From the NCBI RefSeq assembly GCF_003385895.1, contig NZ_QRDQ01000012.1, positions 248,001-312,000 of the forward strand: DNA of 64,000 nt, given 5' to 3'. A model generated the notes under the pieces. That model ran no database searches. It was not told the origin of the DNA and was given only the letters and a program-made list of their open reading frames with translations. Made by a program: the position numbers and the translations under genes. Origin of the DNA: Flavobacterium cutihirudinis (lineage in GTDB: Bacteria > Bacteroidota > Bacteroidia > Flavobacteriales > Flavobacteriaceae). This document shows, piece after piece, positions 1-9,259 of this stretch (its first letter is position 1; the number at the start of each line of letters is the position of its first letter).

Positions 1-3000
1 GACAAATTCAATCCAAGTAAATTACTAAATGCACAACAGCTTAACAGTGATCCTAAAAAAGATGGTTTTGTTCTTGTAAAAATTACATCAATTATTCCGG
101 AACTGTATGTTTTAACAAATGCCAACTATCAAAATAAAACCTATTTTGATAATCACATACATTTACAAAATCATGAAACCACAGTTAAAGTTCCACTAAA
201 AAAAGAATTTGAAACACAAATACTAGTAGATTTTCAATGTGTATTCGATAATGATATTTTTACTGAAACTATTACTATTCCACTTAAAAGCCAAGAGCAA
301 AAATTAGAATGGACAATTGAGAGTTTTAGAAATAAAATACAACCCGGAACAAATGAAAATTGGTCATTTAAACTGAACGGTTTTAACACAAAAAAAGAAG
401 CTGAAGTTTTGGCTTCGATGTATGATAGCTCTTTGGATCAGTTTTCTGTAAAAAATTGGGATCTTTTAAAATTTGAAGATAATTATTACAACGGCACAAA
501 TTTTAAAACAGGTTTAGGTTTTGATATTAGTTATGCGTCTGTAGAAAATCTTAATGAAAGATTTCCGCAATTAATTTTCAGCAATGAAGAAACCCAATTA
601 AAATGGTTTGGTTTTAATTTTTACGACAGTAGATATGGTGACTCGCTGGGCATTACGATTACGGAGCTAAAAGATAAAAAAGTGGGAAGCGAAACAATAA
701 AAGGAGATCCAGATGCTGTAATGGCAGTTGGGGCAGGATTAGCAAATGCTGTAGTTGAAGAAGATAATCAGGTTTACAATACTGCTGCAGTAGCCATGAC
801 ACTAGATGAAGTCCGTTTTGTTAAACCTGTCGTTGCGTCTGCACAGGAAACGACTGAAAATCCTCCATACTTTCAAACAAATAAGGTAAAATTCATCCCA
901 GGTAAAAAGATCATCAGTGGACTAACCAACATGGTTATCACTGCATCAACTCTGTATGTAATTGATGGAGAAATCTCATCAGAAGACAATTTCAATAAAA
1001 TAAATCCAGAAGATATTTTGGACATTGATTTTTTGACTTCAGATAAAGCAATCCGCATATACGGAAGCAAAGGCGCAAACGGCGTAATCATCATTACAAC
1101 AAAAAAAGCACTCGAAGCTCTTACCCAAGTAAAAGCAAGAAAAAACCTTTCAGAAACGGCTTTCTTTCTGCCAAACTTAAAAACCGATGCAACTGGAAAA
1201 GTAAGTTTCAATTTTACTTCTCCCGAAGCTTTAACTGCCTGGAAACTGCGTTTACTGGCACATAATAAAGATGCTGTTTCCGGTTATTTGGAGAAAAGCG
1301 TTGTTACACAAAAAGAATTGATGCTTTTACCGAATTTCCCACGCTTCTTTAGAGAAAAAGACACCATTCTAATCTCTGCTAAAATTTCAAATATTACAGA
1401 CAAAGCCAAAAGCGGAATTGCGATTCTCCAGTTTTTTGATGCTGTAACGATGCAGCCAATTGATGCTAAAATGCTGAATGCAAAAAATGTTAGAAATTTC
1501 AATGTTGGCGCTTTTGGAAATACAACTGCAACCTGGACAATTTCGATTCCAGAAGGTTTGCAAGGTGTTCAATATAAAATTTTGGCCAAAGCCGATAATT
1601 TTTCGGATGGAGAAGAGAATATACTTCCGGTTTTAACAAACAATATGTTGGTAACTGAAAGTATTCCGGTTTGGGTTCGTGAAAATTCGACTAAAGAATA
1701 CACATTTGAGAATTTAAAAAGCAACAATTCTTCGACTTTAAGAAATCATCAGTTTACACTTGAGTATACTTCAAACCCAACTTGGCTCGCGATACAGTCC
1801 TTGCCTTATTTAATGGAATACGAACACGAATGTGCCGAGCAGACTTTCGCACGTTTTTACGCAAACTCTTTGGCTTCAGAAATTATTTCAAGCAATCCAA
1901 AAATTGCAACATTATTTGAAGACTGGAGAAAAAGCGGAAAACTGAATTCAAAATTAGAAGAAAACGAAGAATTAAAGTCCCTTATTTTGGCTGAAACACC
2001 TTGGCTGAAAGATGCTCAAAATGAAAATGAAAAGAAGAAAAATTTAGCACTTTTATTTGATTTGGAAAAAATGAAAACTTCGCAAGAAGCTACTTTCGAA
2101 AAATTGAAGCAAAAACAAAAATCTTCGGGTGGATTTTCATGGTTTGACGGAAGCGATGAAAACGAATACATTACCAGACACATTCTGGCTGGTTTAGGTC
2201 ATTTATCAAAATTAAACAACAAAGAAGATAACGAAAATAAAATAGATGAAATCGCCAAAACCGGAATTCCATTTTTAGATGCTAAATTTTTAGAATCATA
2301 TAAAAACAGGACTAAAAACTTAAAGCCAACAGAAAAACTAATTTGGATCAATCCAAATGCTGATTTACATTATCTCTACGCCAGAAGCTTTTATTTAGAA
2401 AATTACAAATTATCAGATACATTAAAAAAAGCAACCAAGCTGTATATTGACGTTATTAAAAAAGATTGGTTATCGTATTCACTTTACGAAAAAGGATTAG
2501 CCACTTTGGCATTAAACCGTTTTGGAGAAAAAGAAACAGCAAAAAAAATAATTGAAAGCTTAAAAGAAACCTCATCAAATAATGAAGATTGGGGAATGTA
2601 CTGGATTGCCAACAAATCAGGCTGGTTTTGGTATCAGGCGCCTATAGAAACTCAGGCTTTATTGATCGAGGCTTTCGCCGAAGTGAATAACGACACAAAA
2701 TCTGTCGATGCAATGAAAGTATGGCTTTTGAAAAATAAACAAACCAAAAACTGGCCCACAACAAAATCGACAACTGAAGCTATTTATGCTTTATTAATGC
2801 AAGGAACCGATTGGCTTTCTGTAAAAGATAACACAGTGATAAAACTCGGAGATGAAAAAATCATAACTAAAAAATTAGCCGAAAACGAAAAAGAAGCTGA
2901 GACCGGTTACATCAAACTAAACTGGAAAGCTGATGAAATTAAAAAAGAAATGGCTTCTATAAAAATTCAGAATAAATCTAAAGTTTCCGGATTTGGAGGT

Positions 3001-3474
3001 GTTTATTGGCAATATTTTGAAGATTTGGATAAAATCAAAAATAATTCCGGAGCAGTTTTATCTGTTTCAAAAGAATTGTACCTAAAGAAAAGCACTTTGA
3101 AAGGCCAAGAATTAGAAAAGATTACAGCCAAAAATTCCTTAAAAACTGGAGATTTAGTTACTGTTCGATTAATTATTACATCAAAAGAAGACACTGAATA
3201 TGTTCATCTAAAAGACATGCGTGCTTCTTGCTTTGAGCCTGTAAATGTACTTTCTGAATATCAGTACAAAGATCGTTTGGGCTATTATATGAGTACAAAA
3301 GATGCCGCAACGCATTTCTTCTTTGATCAAATCAATAAAGGAACTTATGTTTTAGAATACGACATCAGAGTAAATAACAGCGGAGAATTCTCAAACGGAA
3401 TTACGACTATTCAAAGTATGTATGCTCCCGAATTTGCAAGTCATACGAAAGGAATTCGAGTGAAAGTTAATTAA
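1..3474 (+). CDS. Alpha-2-macroglobulin family protein with embedded TonB-plug-like segment (5' truncated)
   Basis: The frame is open from base 1, so the gene starts before the window; 1157 residues are visible. The C-terminal half has the macroglobulin/complement layout, including a CAEQ tetrad (bases 1831-1842) at the place of the CxEQ thioester of bacterial alpha-2-macroglobulins, followed by a helical toroid-like region rich in W/Y. These proteins are envelope-anchored and are thought to trap foreign proteases. Between about bases 946 and 1120 lies a segment reading VIDGEISSEDNF ... IYGSKGANGVIIITTKK, which is the plug signature of SusC/TonB-dependent receptors. Such insertions occur in Bacteroidota macroglobulins. 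The N-terminal signal and first MG domains are outside the window. A terminator follows at 3522. Confidence 0.85.
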   Translation, partial: DKFNPSKLLNAQQLNSDPKKDGFVLVKITSIIPELYVLTNANYQNKTYFDNHIHLQNHETTVKVPLKKEFETQILVDFQCVFDNDIFTETITIPLKSQEQKLEWTIESFRNKIQPGTNENWSFKLNGFNTKKEAEVLASMYDSSLDQFSVKNWDLLKFEDNYYNGTNFKTGLGFDISYASVENLNERFPQLIFSNEETQLKWFGFNFYDSRYGDSLGITITELKDKKVGSETIKGDPDAVMAVGAGLANAVVEEDNQVYNTAAVAMTLDEVRFVKPVVASAQETTENPPYFQTNKVKFIPGKKIISGLTNMVITASTLYVIDGEISSEDNFNKINPEDILDIDFLTSDKAIRIYGSKGANGVIIITTKKALEALTQVKARKNLSETAFFLPNLKTDATGKVSFNFTSPEALTAWKLRLLAHNKDAVSGYLEKSVVTQKELMLLPNFPRFFREKDTILISAKISNITDKAKSGIAILQFFDAVTMQPIDAKMLNAKNVRNFNVGAFGNTTATWTISIPEGLQGVQYKILAKADNFSDGEENILPVLTNNMLVTESIPVWVRENSTKEYTFENLKSNNSSTLRNHQFTLEYTSNPTWLAIQSLPYLMEYEHECAEQTFARFYANSLASEIISSNPKIATLFEDWRKSGKLNSKLEENEELKSLILAETPWLKDAQNENEKKKNLALLFDLEKMKTSQEATFEKLKQKQKSSGGFSWFDGSDENEYITRHILAGLGHLSKLNNKEDNENKIDEIAKTGIPFLDAKFLESYKNRTKNLKPTEKLIWINPNADLHYLYARSFYLENYKLSDTLKKATKLYIDVIKKDWLSYSLYEKGLATLALNRFGEKETAKKIIESLKETSSNNEDWGMYWIANKSGWFWYQAPIETQALLIEAFAEVNNDTKSVDAMKVWLLKNKQTKNWPTTKSTTEAIYALLMQGTDWLSVKDNTVIKLGDEKIITKKLAENEKEAETGYIKLNWKADEIKKEMASIKIQNKSKVSGFGGVYWQYFEDLDKIKNNSGAVLSVSKELYLKKSTLKGQELEKITAKNSLKTGDLVTVRLIITSKEDTEYVHLKDMRASCFEPVNVLSEYQYKDRLGYYMSTKDAATHFFFDQINKGTYVLEYDIRVNNSGEFSNGITTIQSMYAPEFASHTKGIRVKVN

Positions 3475-3477
3475 TAA

Positions 3478-3641
3478 AATCCCAATTTTTAAATTCCAAA
3501 TTCCAAGGAAATGAGATAAAAAAAACCTAACAGTTTTAATCCTGTTAGGTTTTGAATATTTATTTTACATCGAACTATATAATCCCAATAGTTTCCATTT
3601 TTTTGAGAATTTGGAATTTGGGATTTATAAATTGGAATTTA
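3478..3641. repeat. AATTCCAA-type inverted intergenic repeat around a terminator
   Basis: The gap between the macroglobulin gene and the convergent peptidase is flanked by AAATTCCAAATTCCAA (about 3493-3508) and, in opposite sense, TTGGAATTTGGGATTT (about 3611-3626). The same AATTCCAA/TTGGAATT words recur at 26140-26230 and 28676-28790, so this is a dispersed repeat family rather than a local accident. Confidence 0.6.
3522..3556. terminator. Rho-independent terminator between convergent genes
   Basis: AACCTAACAG and CTGTTAGGTT form a 10-bp stem with A-tract before and T-tract after, so it can work in both directions for the convergent macroglobulin and S46 peptidase genes. Confidence 0.7.
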
Positions 3642-3649
3642 AAATCAGA

Positions 3650-5794
3650 TTATTTCGCAATCGTCAACTCATCAATAATGTTTTTCGCACCAGCGTATTT
3701 GTCAATAATCCAAAGTACATAACGAATATCAACATTGATTGTTCTTTGTAATTTTGGATCGAAAATAACGTCTCCTGCCATAGCTTCGATGTTACCGTCA
3801 AAAGCAATTCCGATTAATTCTCCTTTTCCGTTAAGAACCGGTGAACCAGAATTTCCTCCTGTAATATCATTATCTGTTAAGAAGTTTACCGGCATGTAAC
3901 CTGCTTTATCAGCATATTGACCGAAGTCTTTTTTCTTATTCAACTCTAATAAACGAGCTGGCAAATCAAATTCCTGATCTCCTGCTTTGTACTTTTTCAC
4001 CATACTTTCCATTGTAGTATAGTTGTTGATTTTAGCATCATTACGAGGATCCGCAGGCAAAGCACGAACTTTTCCGTAAGTTAATCTCAATGTAGAGTTT
4101 GCATCAGGATACTGAATTGCATTTAATTTTGATTCTCTCAAACCTTCTACCAATTTACGGTATGCGATTGCAAAACCATCATCAGCTTTTGCCTGATCAT
4201 CTGTTTTAGCACGGTATTTTGTCAATAAATCATTAGAAATAATATACAACGGATCGTGTACAATTGCCAATGGTTTTGGATTAGCCATAAATGCCAATAC
4301 TTTCTCTTTATTAGTAAAATAACTAATTTCAGTTGCTTTTGCTACATCTGCAGTAAAATCACCATTATTAGCAGCTTTCATTTTTGCGATTTCTGGAGCA
4401 AGTCCATATTCAGCAGCTTTAGAAGCATATAAATTTAACTGAGCCGTAAGAAGATCTTTTTCTAACGGAGCATAAAAATCACCATAAATATTGTCAATCA
4501 TCGTATTGATTTTAGGCAACATTTCAGCTCTTTTCGCATCATTCTCATTATAGTATGCAATAAGTGCATTACCCAAATTAGCCGGTCCAGTTGCATAACT
4601 TGAAGTACGCATAACCTGCATTAAATAATTATCGTGACGCGCTTTCAAGTTTGTTTCTCTGTAATAATCGTTGATTGTCGGAATTACATTTTCATACTTC
4701 GCCTTATTTTCAGCTTTGCTTGCCCATTCGTAAAACTTATCTTCCTGCGCTGTTTTTGTATCTACAGTTCCTGCTTTTGTTAAAGCATCAATCATACCTT
4801 GACGGTTTTTCCAGTAATTTGCTGTCGAAGCATATTTAGAAGCATATTGCAAACGTACTGTTGCGTCTTTGTCCATATACTTTTTCATTTGGTCCATTCC
4901 GGTCTTTGCACCTTCAACCCATGCAGGATACGCAAACTTAATGTTTTGCTCAATTCCTCCAGCCGGCATCCAGCGGTTTGTTCTTCCCGGATAACCTAAA
5001 ATCATCGCAAAATCATTTTCTTTTACTCCTTTAATACTCACTGGCAAATAATGTTTTGGCTGCAATGGCACATTGTCTTTTGAGTACGTTGCAGGATTTC
5101 CGTTTTTGTCAGCATAAACTCTGAACATAGAGAAATCTCCAGTTTGACGAGGCCATTCCCAGTTGTCTGTGTCACCTCCAAATTTACCAACACTTTCCGG
5201 TGGCGTTCCAACTAAACGAACGTCTGTGTAATCTTGGTAAACAAAATAGTAATATTCATTTCCTTGGAAGAAAGGACGAACAGAAACAGTATATTTTCCG
5301 TTTTCGCTATTTTCTTTTTCAATTAAAGCGATCTCTTGCTGAATAATTTTGTTTCTTTCAGTTTCAGTCATTTGATCGTTTACTTTAGACAAAATTCTTT
5401 TTGAAACATCATCCATACGAACAAAGAAACGAACGTATAAAGATTTCGGTTTCATTTCTTCTGAACGATTTTTTGCCCAAAAACCATTTTTCAAATGATT
5501 TTGTTCTGCAGTCGAAAGTTCTGCAATCGCACTATATCCACAGTGATGATTTGTAAGAACTAATCCGCTGTTTGAAACAATTTCAGCTGTACATCCACCA
5601 TTGAATTGCACAATAGCGTCTTTTAAACTATGGTGATTAATACTGTAAATTTCTTCGGCTGTCAATTGCAAGCCCATTTTCTCCATATCTCTATGGTTCA
5701 ATCTTTCGATAAACATCAAAAACCACATACCTTCATCGGCTCTTACTGGCACAGCCATAAGACACATGGTCAAGAATAAAACTATTTTTTTCAT
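3650..5794 (-). CDS. S46 family dipeptidyl-peptidase, DPP7-type
   Basis: A 714-residue secreted serine peptidase, the usual S46 length. The N-terminus is a signal peptide ending near VRA, then DEGMW as in the family. The catalytic His is in TNHHCGY (His84), the Asp in GGDTDNWEWPR, and the Ser in GNSGSP (Ser649). The specificity residue 18 positions after the Ser is Gly667 (IAFDGN), as in DPP7, and not the Arg found in DPP11. By family knowledge this predicts release of dipeptides with hydrophobic P1 residues in the periplasm and not Asp/Glu cleavage. These enzymes feed peptide catabolism. A TATATTCG -7-like box (minus strand, 5816-5823) lies 22 bp upstream of the start. Confidence 0.92.
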   Translation of the reverse strand: MKKIVLFLTMCLMAVPVRADEGMWFLMFIERLNHRDMEKMGLQLTAEEIYSINHHSLKDAIVQFNGGCTAEIVSNSGLVLTNHHCGYSAIAELSTAEQNHLKNGFWAKNRSEEMKPKSLYVRFFVRMDDVSKRILSKVNDQMTETERNKIIQQEIALIEKENSENGKYTVSVRPFFQGNEYYYFVYQDYTDVRLVGTPPESVGKFGGDTDNWEWPRQTGDFSMFRVYADKNGNPATYSKDNVPLQPKHYLPVSIKGVKENDFAMILGYPGRTNRWMPAGGIEQNIKFAYPAWVEGAKTGMDQMKKYMDKDATVRLQYASKYASTANYWKNRQGMIDALTKAGTVDTKTAQEDKFYEWASKAENKAKYENVIPTINDYYRETNLKARHDNYLMQVMRTSSYATGPANLGNALIAYYNENDAKRAEMLPKINTMIDNIYGDFYAPLEKDLLTAQLNLYASKAAEYGLAPEIAKMKAANNGDFTADVAKATEISYFTNKEKVLAFMANPKPLAIVHDPLYIISNDLLTKYRAKTDDQAKADDGFAIAYRKLVEGLRESKLNAIQYPDANSTLRLTYGKVRALPADPRNDAKINNYTTMESMVKKYKAGDQEFDLPARLLELNKKKDFGQYADKAGYMPVNFLTDNDITGGNSGSPVLNGKGELIGIAFDGNIEAMAGDVIFDPKLQRTINVDIRYVLWIIDKYAGAKNIIDELTIAK

Positions 5795-5811
5795 GTTATT
5801 TTGTTTTAAGT

Positions 5812-5830
5812 AATGCGAATATAACGCATT
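5812..5830 (-). promoter_or_regulatory. Probable promoter of the S46 peptidase, overlapped by a dyad
   Basis: On the minus strand TATATTCG matches the TAnnTTTG -7 consensus except for one base. It sits inside an inverted repeat AATGCG (5812-5817) / CGCATT (5825-5830), an arrangement expected of a repressor site. No convincing -33 TTTG was found. Confidence 0.4.
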
Positions 5831-5916
5831 TTCATAATTATATCATCTTAAGTAATCCTAAAATTAAAAATGACATTGATTTTTTAGCCGTTTATTACGA
5901 ATTTAACATTCTAAAA

Positions 5917-5949
5917 CAAAAAAGGCGTTCTGAACAGAACGCCTTTTTT
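5917..5949. terminator. Strong bidirectional terminator downstream of obgE
   Basis: AGGCGTTCTG-AA-CAGAACGCCT is a perfect 10-bp stem flanked by A and T tracts. It lies beyond the 3' end of obgE on the minus strand and upstream of the S46 peptidase gene. Confidence 0.8.
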
Positions 5950-5958
5950 GTTTTAGAA

Positions 5959-6022
5959 GTTACTAAGCTGCTAAGTTTCTAAGAGTCTAAGGTTTTTTCT
6001 TTGAACTTAGTAGCTTAGTAAC
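5959..6022. repeat. Near-perfect 17-bp inverted repeat
   Basis: GTTACTAAGCTGCTAAG (5959-5975) faces CTTAGTAGCTTAGTAAC (6006-6022) with one mismatch that would be a G-U pair in RNA. It lies just past the obgE stop codon. It could be a repeat remnant or a 3'-UTR hairpin. Confidence 0.6.
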
Positions 6023-6038
6023 TTTGAAGCTTAGAATT

Positions 6039-7040
6039 TTATTCATTAAGCATTTTCCAAAGTTTATCTTTTAAATCTGTCAAACCTTGTTGTGCAACAG
6101 ATGAAATAAACATATAAGGAACATCTTTAAAAGAAACATCAAGTTCCGCTTTCAATTCCGCTTTTAATTCATCGTCAAGCATATCGCATTTTGAGATAAC
6201 TAAAAGACGTTCTTTATCCAGCATTTCAGGATTGTATTTTGTTAATTCATTAACCAAAATATCATATTCCGCTTTAATATCAGGCGTATCAACAGGAACT
6301 AAAAACAACAAAGTTGAATTACGCTCAATATGGCGTAGAAAATAATGTCCTAAACCTTTTCCTTCAGCAGCACCTTCAATAATTCCGGGAATATCAGCAA
6401 TTACAAAAGACTGGAAATCTCTGTAAGCCACAATTCCTAAATTTGGTTTTAAAGTCGTAAACGGATAATCGGCAATTTTTGGTTTTGCAGAAGTCAACAC
6501 AGATAATAAAGTAGATTTTCCTGCATTTGGAAAACCAACCAATCCAACATCTGCCAGAACTTTAAGTTCCAGAATCACATCCATTTCGATTCCAGGTAAA
6601 CCTGGCTGTGCATAACGTGGCGTTTGGTTTGTCGAACTTCTAAAATGCCAGTTTCCTAAACCTCCCTTTCCTCCTTTTGCCAGAATCCTTTTTTCGCCGT
6701 GTTCTGTTACTTCAAAAAGTGTTTCTCCGGTTTCTTTGTCTTTTACAACAGTTCCCAAAGGCACTTCAATGATTTTATCATCTCCATCTGCTCCGGTACT
6801 ACGGTCTCCTCCACCATCTCCTCCGTGTCCCGCTTTAATGTGACGCGCAAACTTTAAATGAAATAATGTCCAGAGTCCTTTATTTCCCACTAAATACACA
6901 TGTCCGCCACGGCCACCATCGCCACCGTCCGGACCACCTTTTTCAATAAATTTCTCTCTATGTAAATGCGTAGATCCTTTTCCTCCTTTTCCGGAAGAAA
7001 CGTATATCTTAACGTAGTCTACAAAATTTCCTTCTGTCAT
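6039..7040 (-). CDS. obgE: GTPase ObgE/CgtA
   Basis: 333 residues. Residues 1-160 are the glycine-rich Obg fold (KGGPDGGDGGRGG, GGDGGGDRSTG). The G domain starts with GFPNAGKS (169-176), followed by the switch region DYPFTTLKPNLG and DIPGI. The base-specificity motif reads SKCD where NKxD is canonical; SKxD is a common variant in Obg. There is no long C-terminal extension. Obg binds the 50S subunit late in assembly and responds to (p)ppGpp in other bacteria. The ATG at 7040 gives the usual Obg N-terminus FVDYVKIYV. No Shine-Dalgarno is present, which is normal for this phylum. Confidence 0.97.
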   Translation of the reverse strand: MTEGNFVDYVKIYVSSGKGGKGSTHLHREKFIEKGGPDGGDGGRGGHVYLVGNKGLWTLFHLKFARHIKAGHGGDGGGDRSTGADGDDKIIEVPLGTVVKDKETGETLFEVTEHGEKRILAKGGKGGLGNWHFRSSTNQTPRYAQPGLPGIEMDVILELKVLADVGLVGFPNAGKSTLLSVLTSAKPKIADYPFTTLKPNLGIVAYRDFQSFVIADIPGIIEGAAEGKGLGHYFLRHIERNSTLLFLVPVDTPDIKAEYDILVNELTKYNPEMLDKERLLVISKCDMLDDELKAELKAELDVSFKDVPYMFISSVAQQGLTDLKDKLWKMLNE

Positions 7041-7142
7041 TTTTGTTTGTTTATGTGTAGTTTCAGGTTTCAGATTTCATGTTTCAAGTTTACGCAACGC
7101 ATAACCTGAAACATGAAACTTTAAACATGAAACAAATTTCCT

Positions 7143-8417
7143 TTACTCTTTAAGCGCTTTTACAAGCACTTTGTCAATTTTAACGCCATCCATGTCGATG
7201 ACTTCTAAAACAAATTTCTGCCAAACCAGTTTTTCGCCTTCTTTTGGAATATGCGAAAGCTCGGTCATAATCATTCCGCTTACGGTGTTTACTTCGTAAT
7301 CGTTTGTCAATTCGTCCAACTCAAAATAAGTTAAGAAATCATGCAATGAATAATGTCCGTCAACCAGCCATGAACCATCTTCTCTTTCTATCAACTGAAA
7401 TTCATCTTTATAAAATTCAGATGCATCACCAACTAAAGCTTCCAAAATATCATTCAAAGTAATCATACCTTGAAAAACACCATATTCATCTGAAACTAAA
7501 GCATAGTGAACGCCGGTTTTTTTGAAATTCTCCAATGCTTTGTAAGCTGTCGTTTGCTCCATTAAATAAGGCGCATCTGACATTATTGAAGCCAAATCAA
7601 AATCATCTTTTTCGATGTTGGCAAAAATATTTTTTAACGTTACAACCCCAACAATATCATCGTAATTATCATTGTAAACAGGGTAAACAGCGTGTAAATC
7701 CTGAACTACTAATTCTTTAATTTTCGCCTTGTCTTCTTTTAGCGGAAGCATATCTACCGATTTGCGGTGTGTCATCAATGAACTCACTTTTCGGTCGCCA
7801 ATATGAAAAACACGTTCCACAATATCCTGCTCAATTTCCTGAACTTCACCAACTTCGGTTCCCTCCTTGATAATTGCTTTAATTTCTTCTTCCGTAACTT
7901 TTCCGTCAGCGGTAGGTTTTATTTGCAAAACATTCAATAAAAAATCCGTTGAAGATGTTAGCAGCCAAATAAATGGCGCCGTAATTATCGAAATCACTTT
8001 CATTGGCATTGCAAACATTTTTGCGATTGCTTCCGGATAATTTAATCCAATTCGTTTTGGAAGCAATTCTCCCAAAACCAATGAGAAAAAAGTTAAAACA
8101 ACCACCACAATCCCAACTGCAAGTGAATGTGCATAAGGTTTTAAAACTGCAAATCCAGAAACAAACTGCTCTACATCTATTGTAATTTTATCACCAGAAT
8201 AAATACCTGTCAAAATTCCGATTAACGTAATCCCGATTTGTACCGTTGATAAAAATTTATTTGGAGAATTTGCCAGATCGAGCGCAATTTTGGCACCTTT
8301 ATTTCCTTTTTTTGCCGCCGTTTCCAATCTGTTTTTTCTAGCCGAAATCAATGCAATTTCAGACATAGAGAAAACTCCGTTTAATAGTATTAGAAAAAAT
8401 ATTATTAGTATTTCCAA
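7143..8417 (-). CDS. CNNM/CorC-type membrane protein (DUF21, CBS pair, transporter-associated domain)
   Basis: 424 residues. The order is an N-terminal membrane domain with four hydrophobic segments (about 1-185, DUF21 type, with LLNGVFSMSEIALISARK at the start), a tandem CBS module (about 205-330) and a CorC_HlyC domain at the C-terminus (VDGHYSLHDFL ... VLVKAL). This family is often labelled hemolysin, but members tested are linked to Mg2+/Co2+ or Na+/Mg2+ transport, with CBS domains binding nucleotides. Substrate cannot be read from the sequence. It is on the same strand as obgE and adk. Confidence 0.88.
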   Translation of the reverse strand: MEILIIFFLILLNGVFSMSEIALISARKNRLETAAKKGNKGAKIALDLANSPNKFLSTVQIGITLIGILTGIYSGDKITIDVEQFVSGFAVLKPYAHSLAVGIVVVVLTFFSLVLGELLPKRIGLNYPEAIAKMFAMPMKVISIITAPFIWLLTSSTDFLLNVLQIKPTADGKVTEEEIKAIIKEGTEVGEVQEIEQDIVERVFHIGDRKVSSLMTHRKSVDMLPLKEDKAKIKELVVQDLHAVYPVYNDNYDDIVGVVTLKNIFANIEKDDFDLASIMSDAPYLMEQTTAYKALENFKKTGVHYALVSDEYGVFQGMITLNDILEALVGDASEFYKDEFQLIEREDGSWLVDGHYSLHDFLTYFELDELTNDYEVNTVSGMIMTELSHIPKEGEKLVWQKFVLEVIDMDGVKIDKVLVKALKE

Positions 8418-8617
8418 TGTTTAGTAGATTCGTTATTTGTTTGGTTCGCTGTAATAGTAAGCATTGTGTTTTTTTGGTCCTTTCTAAAAAAACTAATTTT
8501 TCCTTCCAGAAAACAGCAACCAAAAGAAGCTTGTTTTATGGTGTGGAAAAATAGTTTTTTAAAGCCCGATAGCAATCGGGATGAAACGACAGCAAGTCCC
8601 GTAATTCCGGGAAGTTT
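8418..8617. other. Intergenic gap with a partial palindromic repeat
   Basis: The 200-bp gap between adk and the CorC-type gene holds CCCGATAGCAATCGGG (8566-8581), a perfect hairpin, followed by ACGACAGC and TCCCGTAATTCCGGGA. The first hairpin differs by one loop base from the one inside the structured element at 36285-36300, so this looks like a degraded copy of that family. No gene is evident. Confidence 0.5.
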
Positions 8618-9190
8618 CTACAAATTATCTATAACTGACGTTAATCTTTCTGTAATTTGTTCAATAGTTCCAATACCGTCTACGGCATGAAATTTATTTT
8701 GTTCTTTATAATATCCAATTAGTGGAGCTGTTTTCTCGTTGTATTCCTGATATCTTACGCGAATTTTCTCTTCGTCCTGATCGTCAGCTCTTCCACTTGT
8801 TTTTCCTCTTTCAAGTAAACGTGCTACCAAAATTTCGTCATCAGCTTCTAAAGCAATTGTAGCAGTAACGCTTGACCCAATTGTTGGTAAAAATTTATCT
8901 AATGCCTCAGCCTGATCAATGGTTCTTGGGTATCCGTCGAACAAAAATCCAGCTGTATCCGGGTGTTTTTTTACTTCGTCAATTAACATTGCAGTTGTAA
9001 CTTCGCAAGGAACCAATTCTCCATTGTCCATAAAAACTCTTGCTTTTTTACCTAGTTCAGTATCATTTTTTAAATTAAAACGAAAAATATCTCCAGTTGA
9101 AAGATGTGTTAAATTATATTTTTCTTTTAAAAATTCTGCCTGAGTTCCTTTTCCTGCTCCTGGCTTTCCAAATAAAACGATGTTAATCAT
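8618..9190 (-). CDS. adk: Adenylate kinase
   Basis: 190 residues, the short-lid form without zinc-binding cysteines. The P-loop is GKPGAGKGT (8-16), followed by HLSTGDIFR for AMP binding, FDGYPRT, and the lid segment GRADDQDEEKIRVR. It catalyses ATP + AMP to 2 ADP in the cytoplasm. It is followed (transcript direction) by the CorC-type gene and obgE and preceded by hpt, a purine housekeeping neighbourhood on one strand. Confidence 0.97.
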   Translation of the reverse strand: MINIVLFGKPGAGKGTQAEFLKEKYNLTHLSTGDIFRFNLKNDTELGKKARVFMDNGELVPCEVTTAMLIDEVKKHPDTAGFLFDGYPRTIDQAEALDKFLPTIGSSVTATIALEADDEILVARLLERGKTSGRADDQDEEKIRVRYQEYNEKTAPLIGYYKEQNKFHAVDGIGTIEQITERLTSVIDNL

Positions 9191-9259
9191 AATGAATGTA
9201 AGTGTTGTGACTTCTTATTTTTCAGAAGTTTAAAATGAATATATAGTTGTGTTTTTAAA

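Noticed and set aside
7041..7142. Regulatory site upstream of obgE
   Set aside because: GTTTCAGGTTTCA/TGAAACATGAAAC words form a loose inverted repeat of the dispersed kind; no promoter match was found.
8466..8690. Plus-strand open frame between the CorC-type gene and adk
   Set aside because: It reads through a palindromic repeat and into the antisense of adk.
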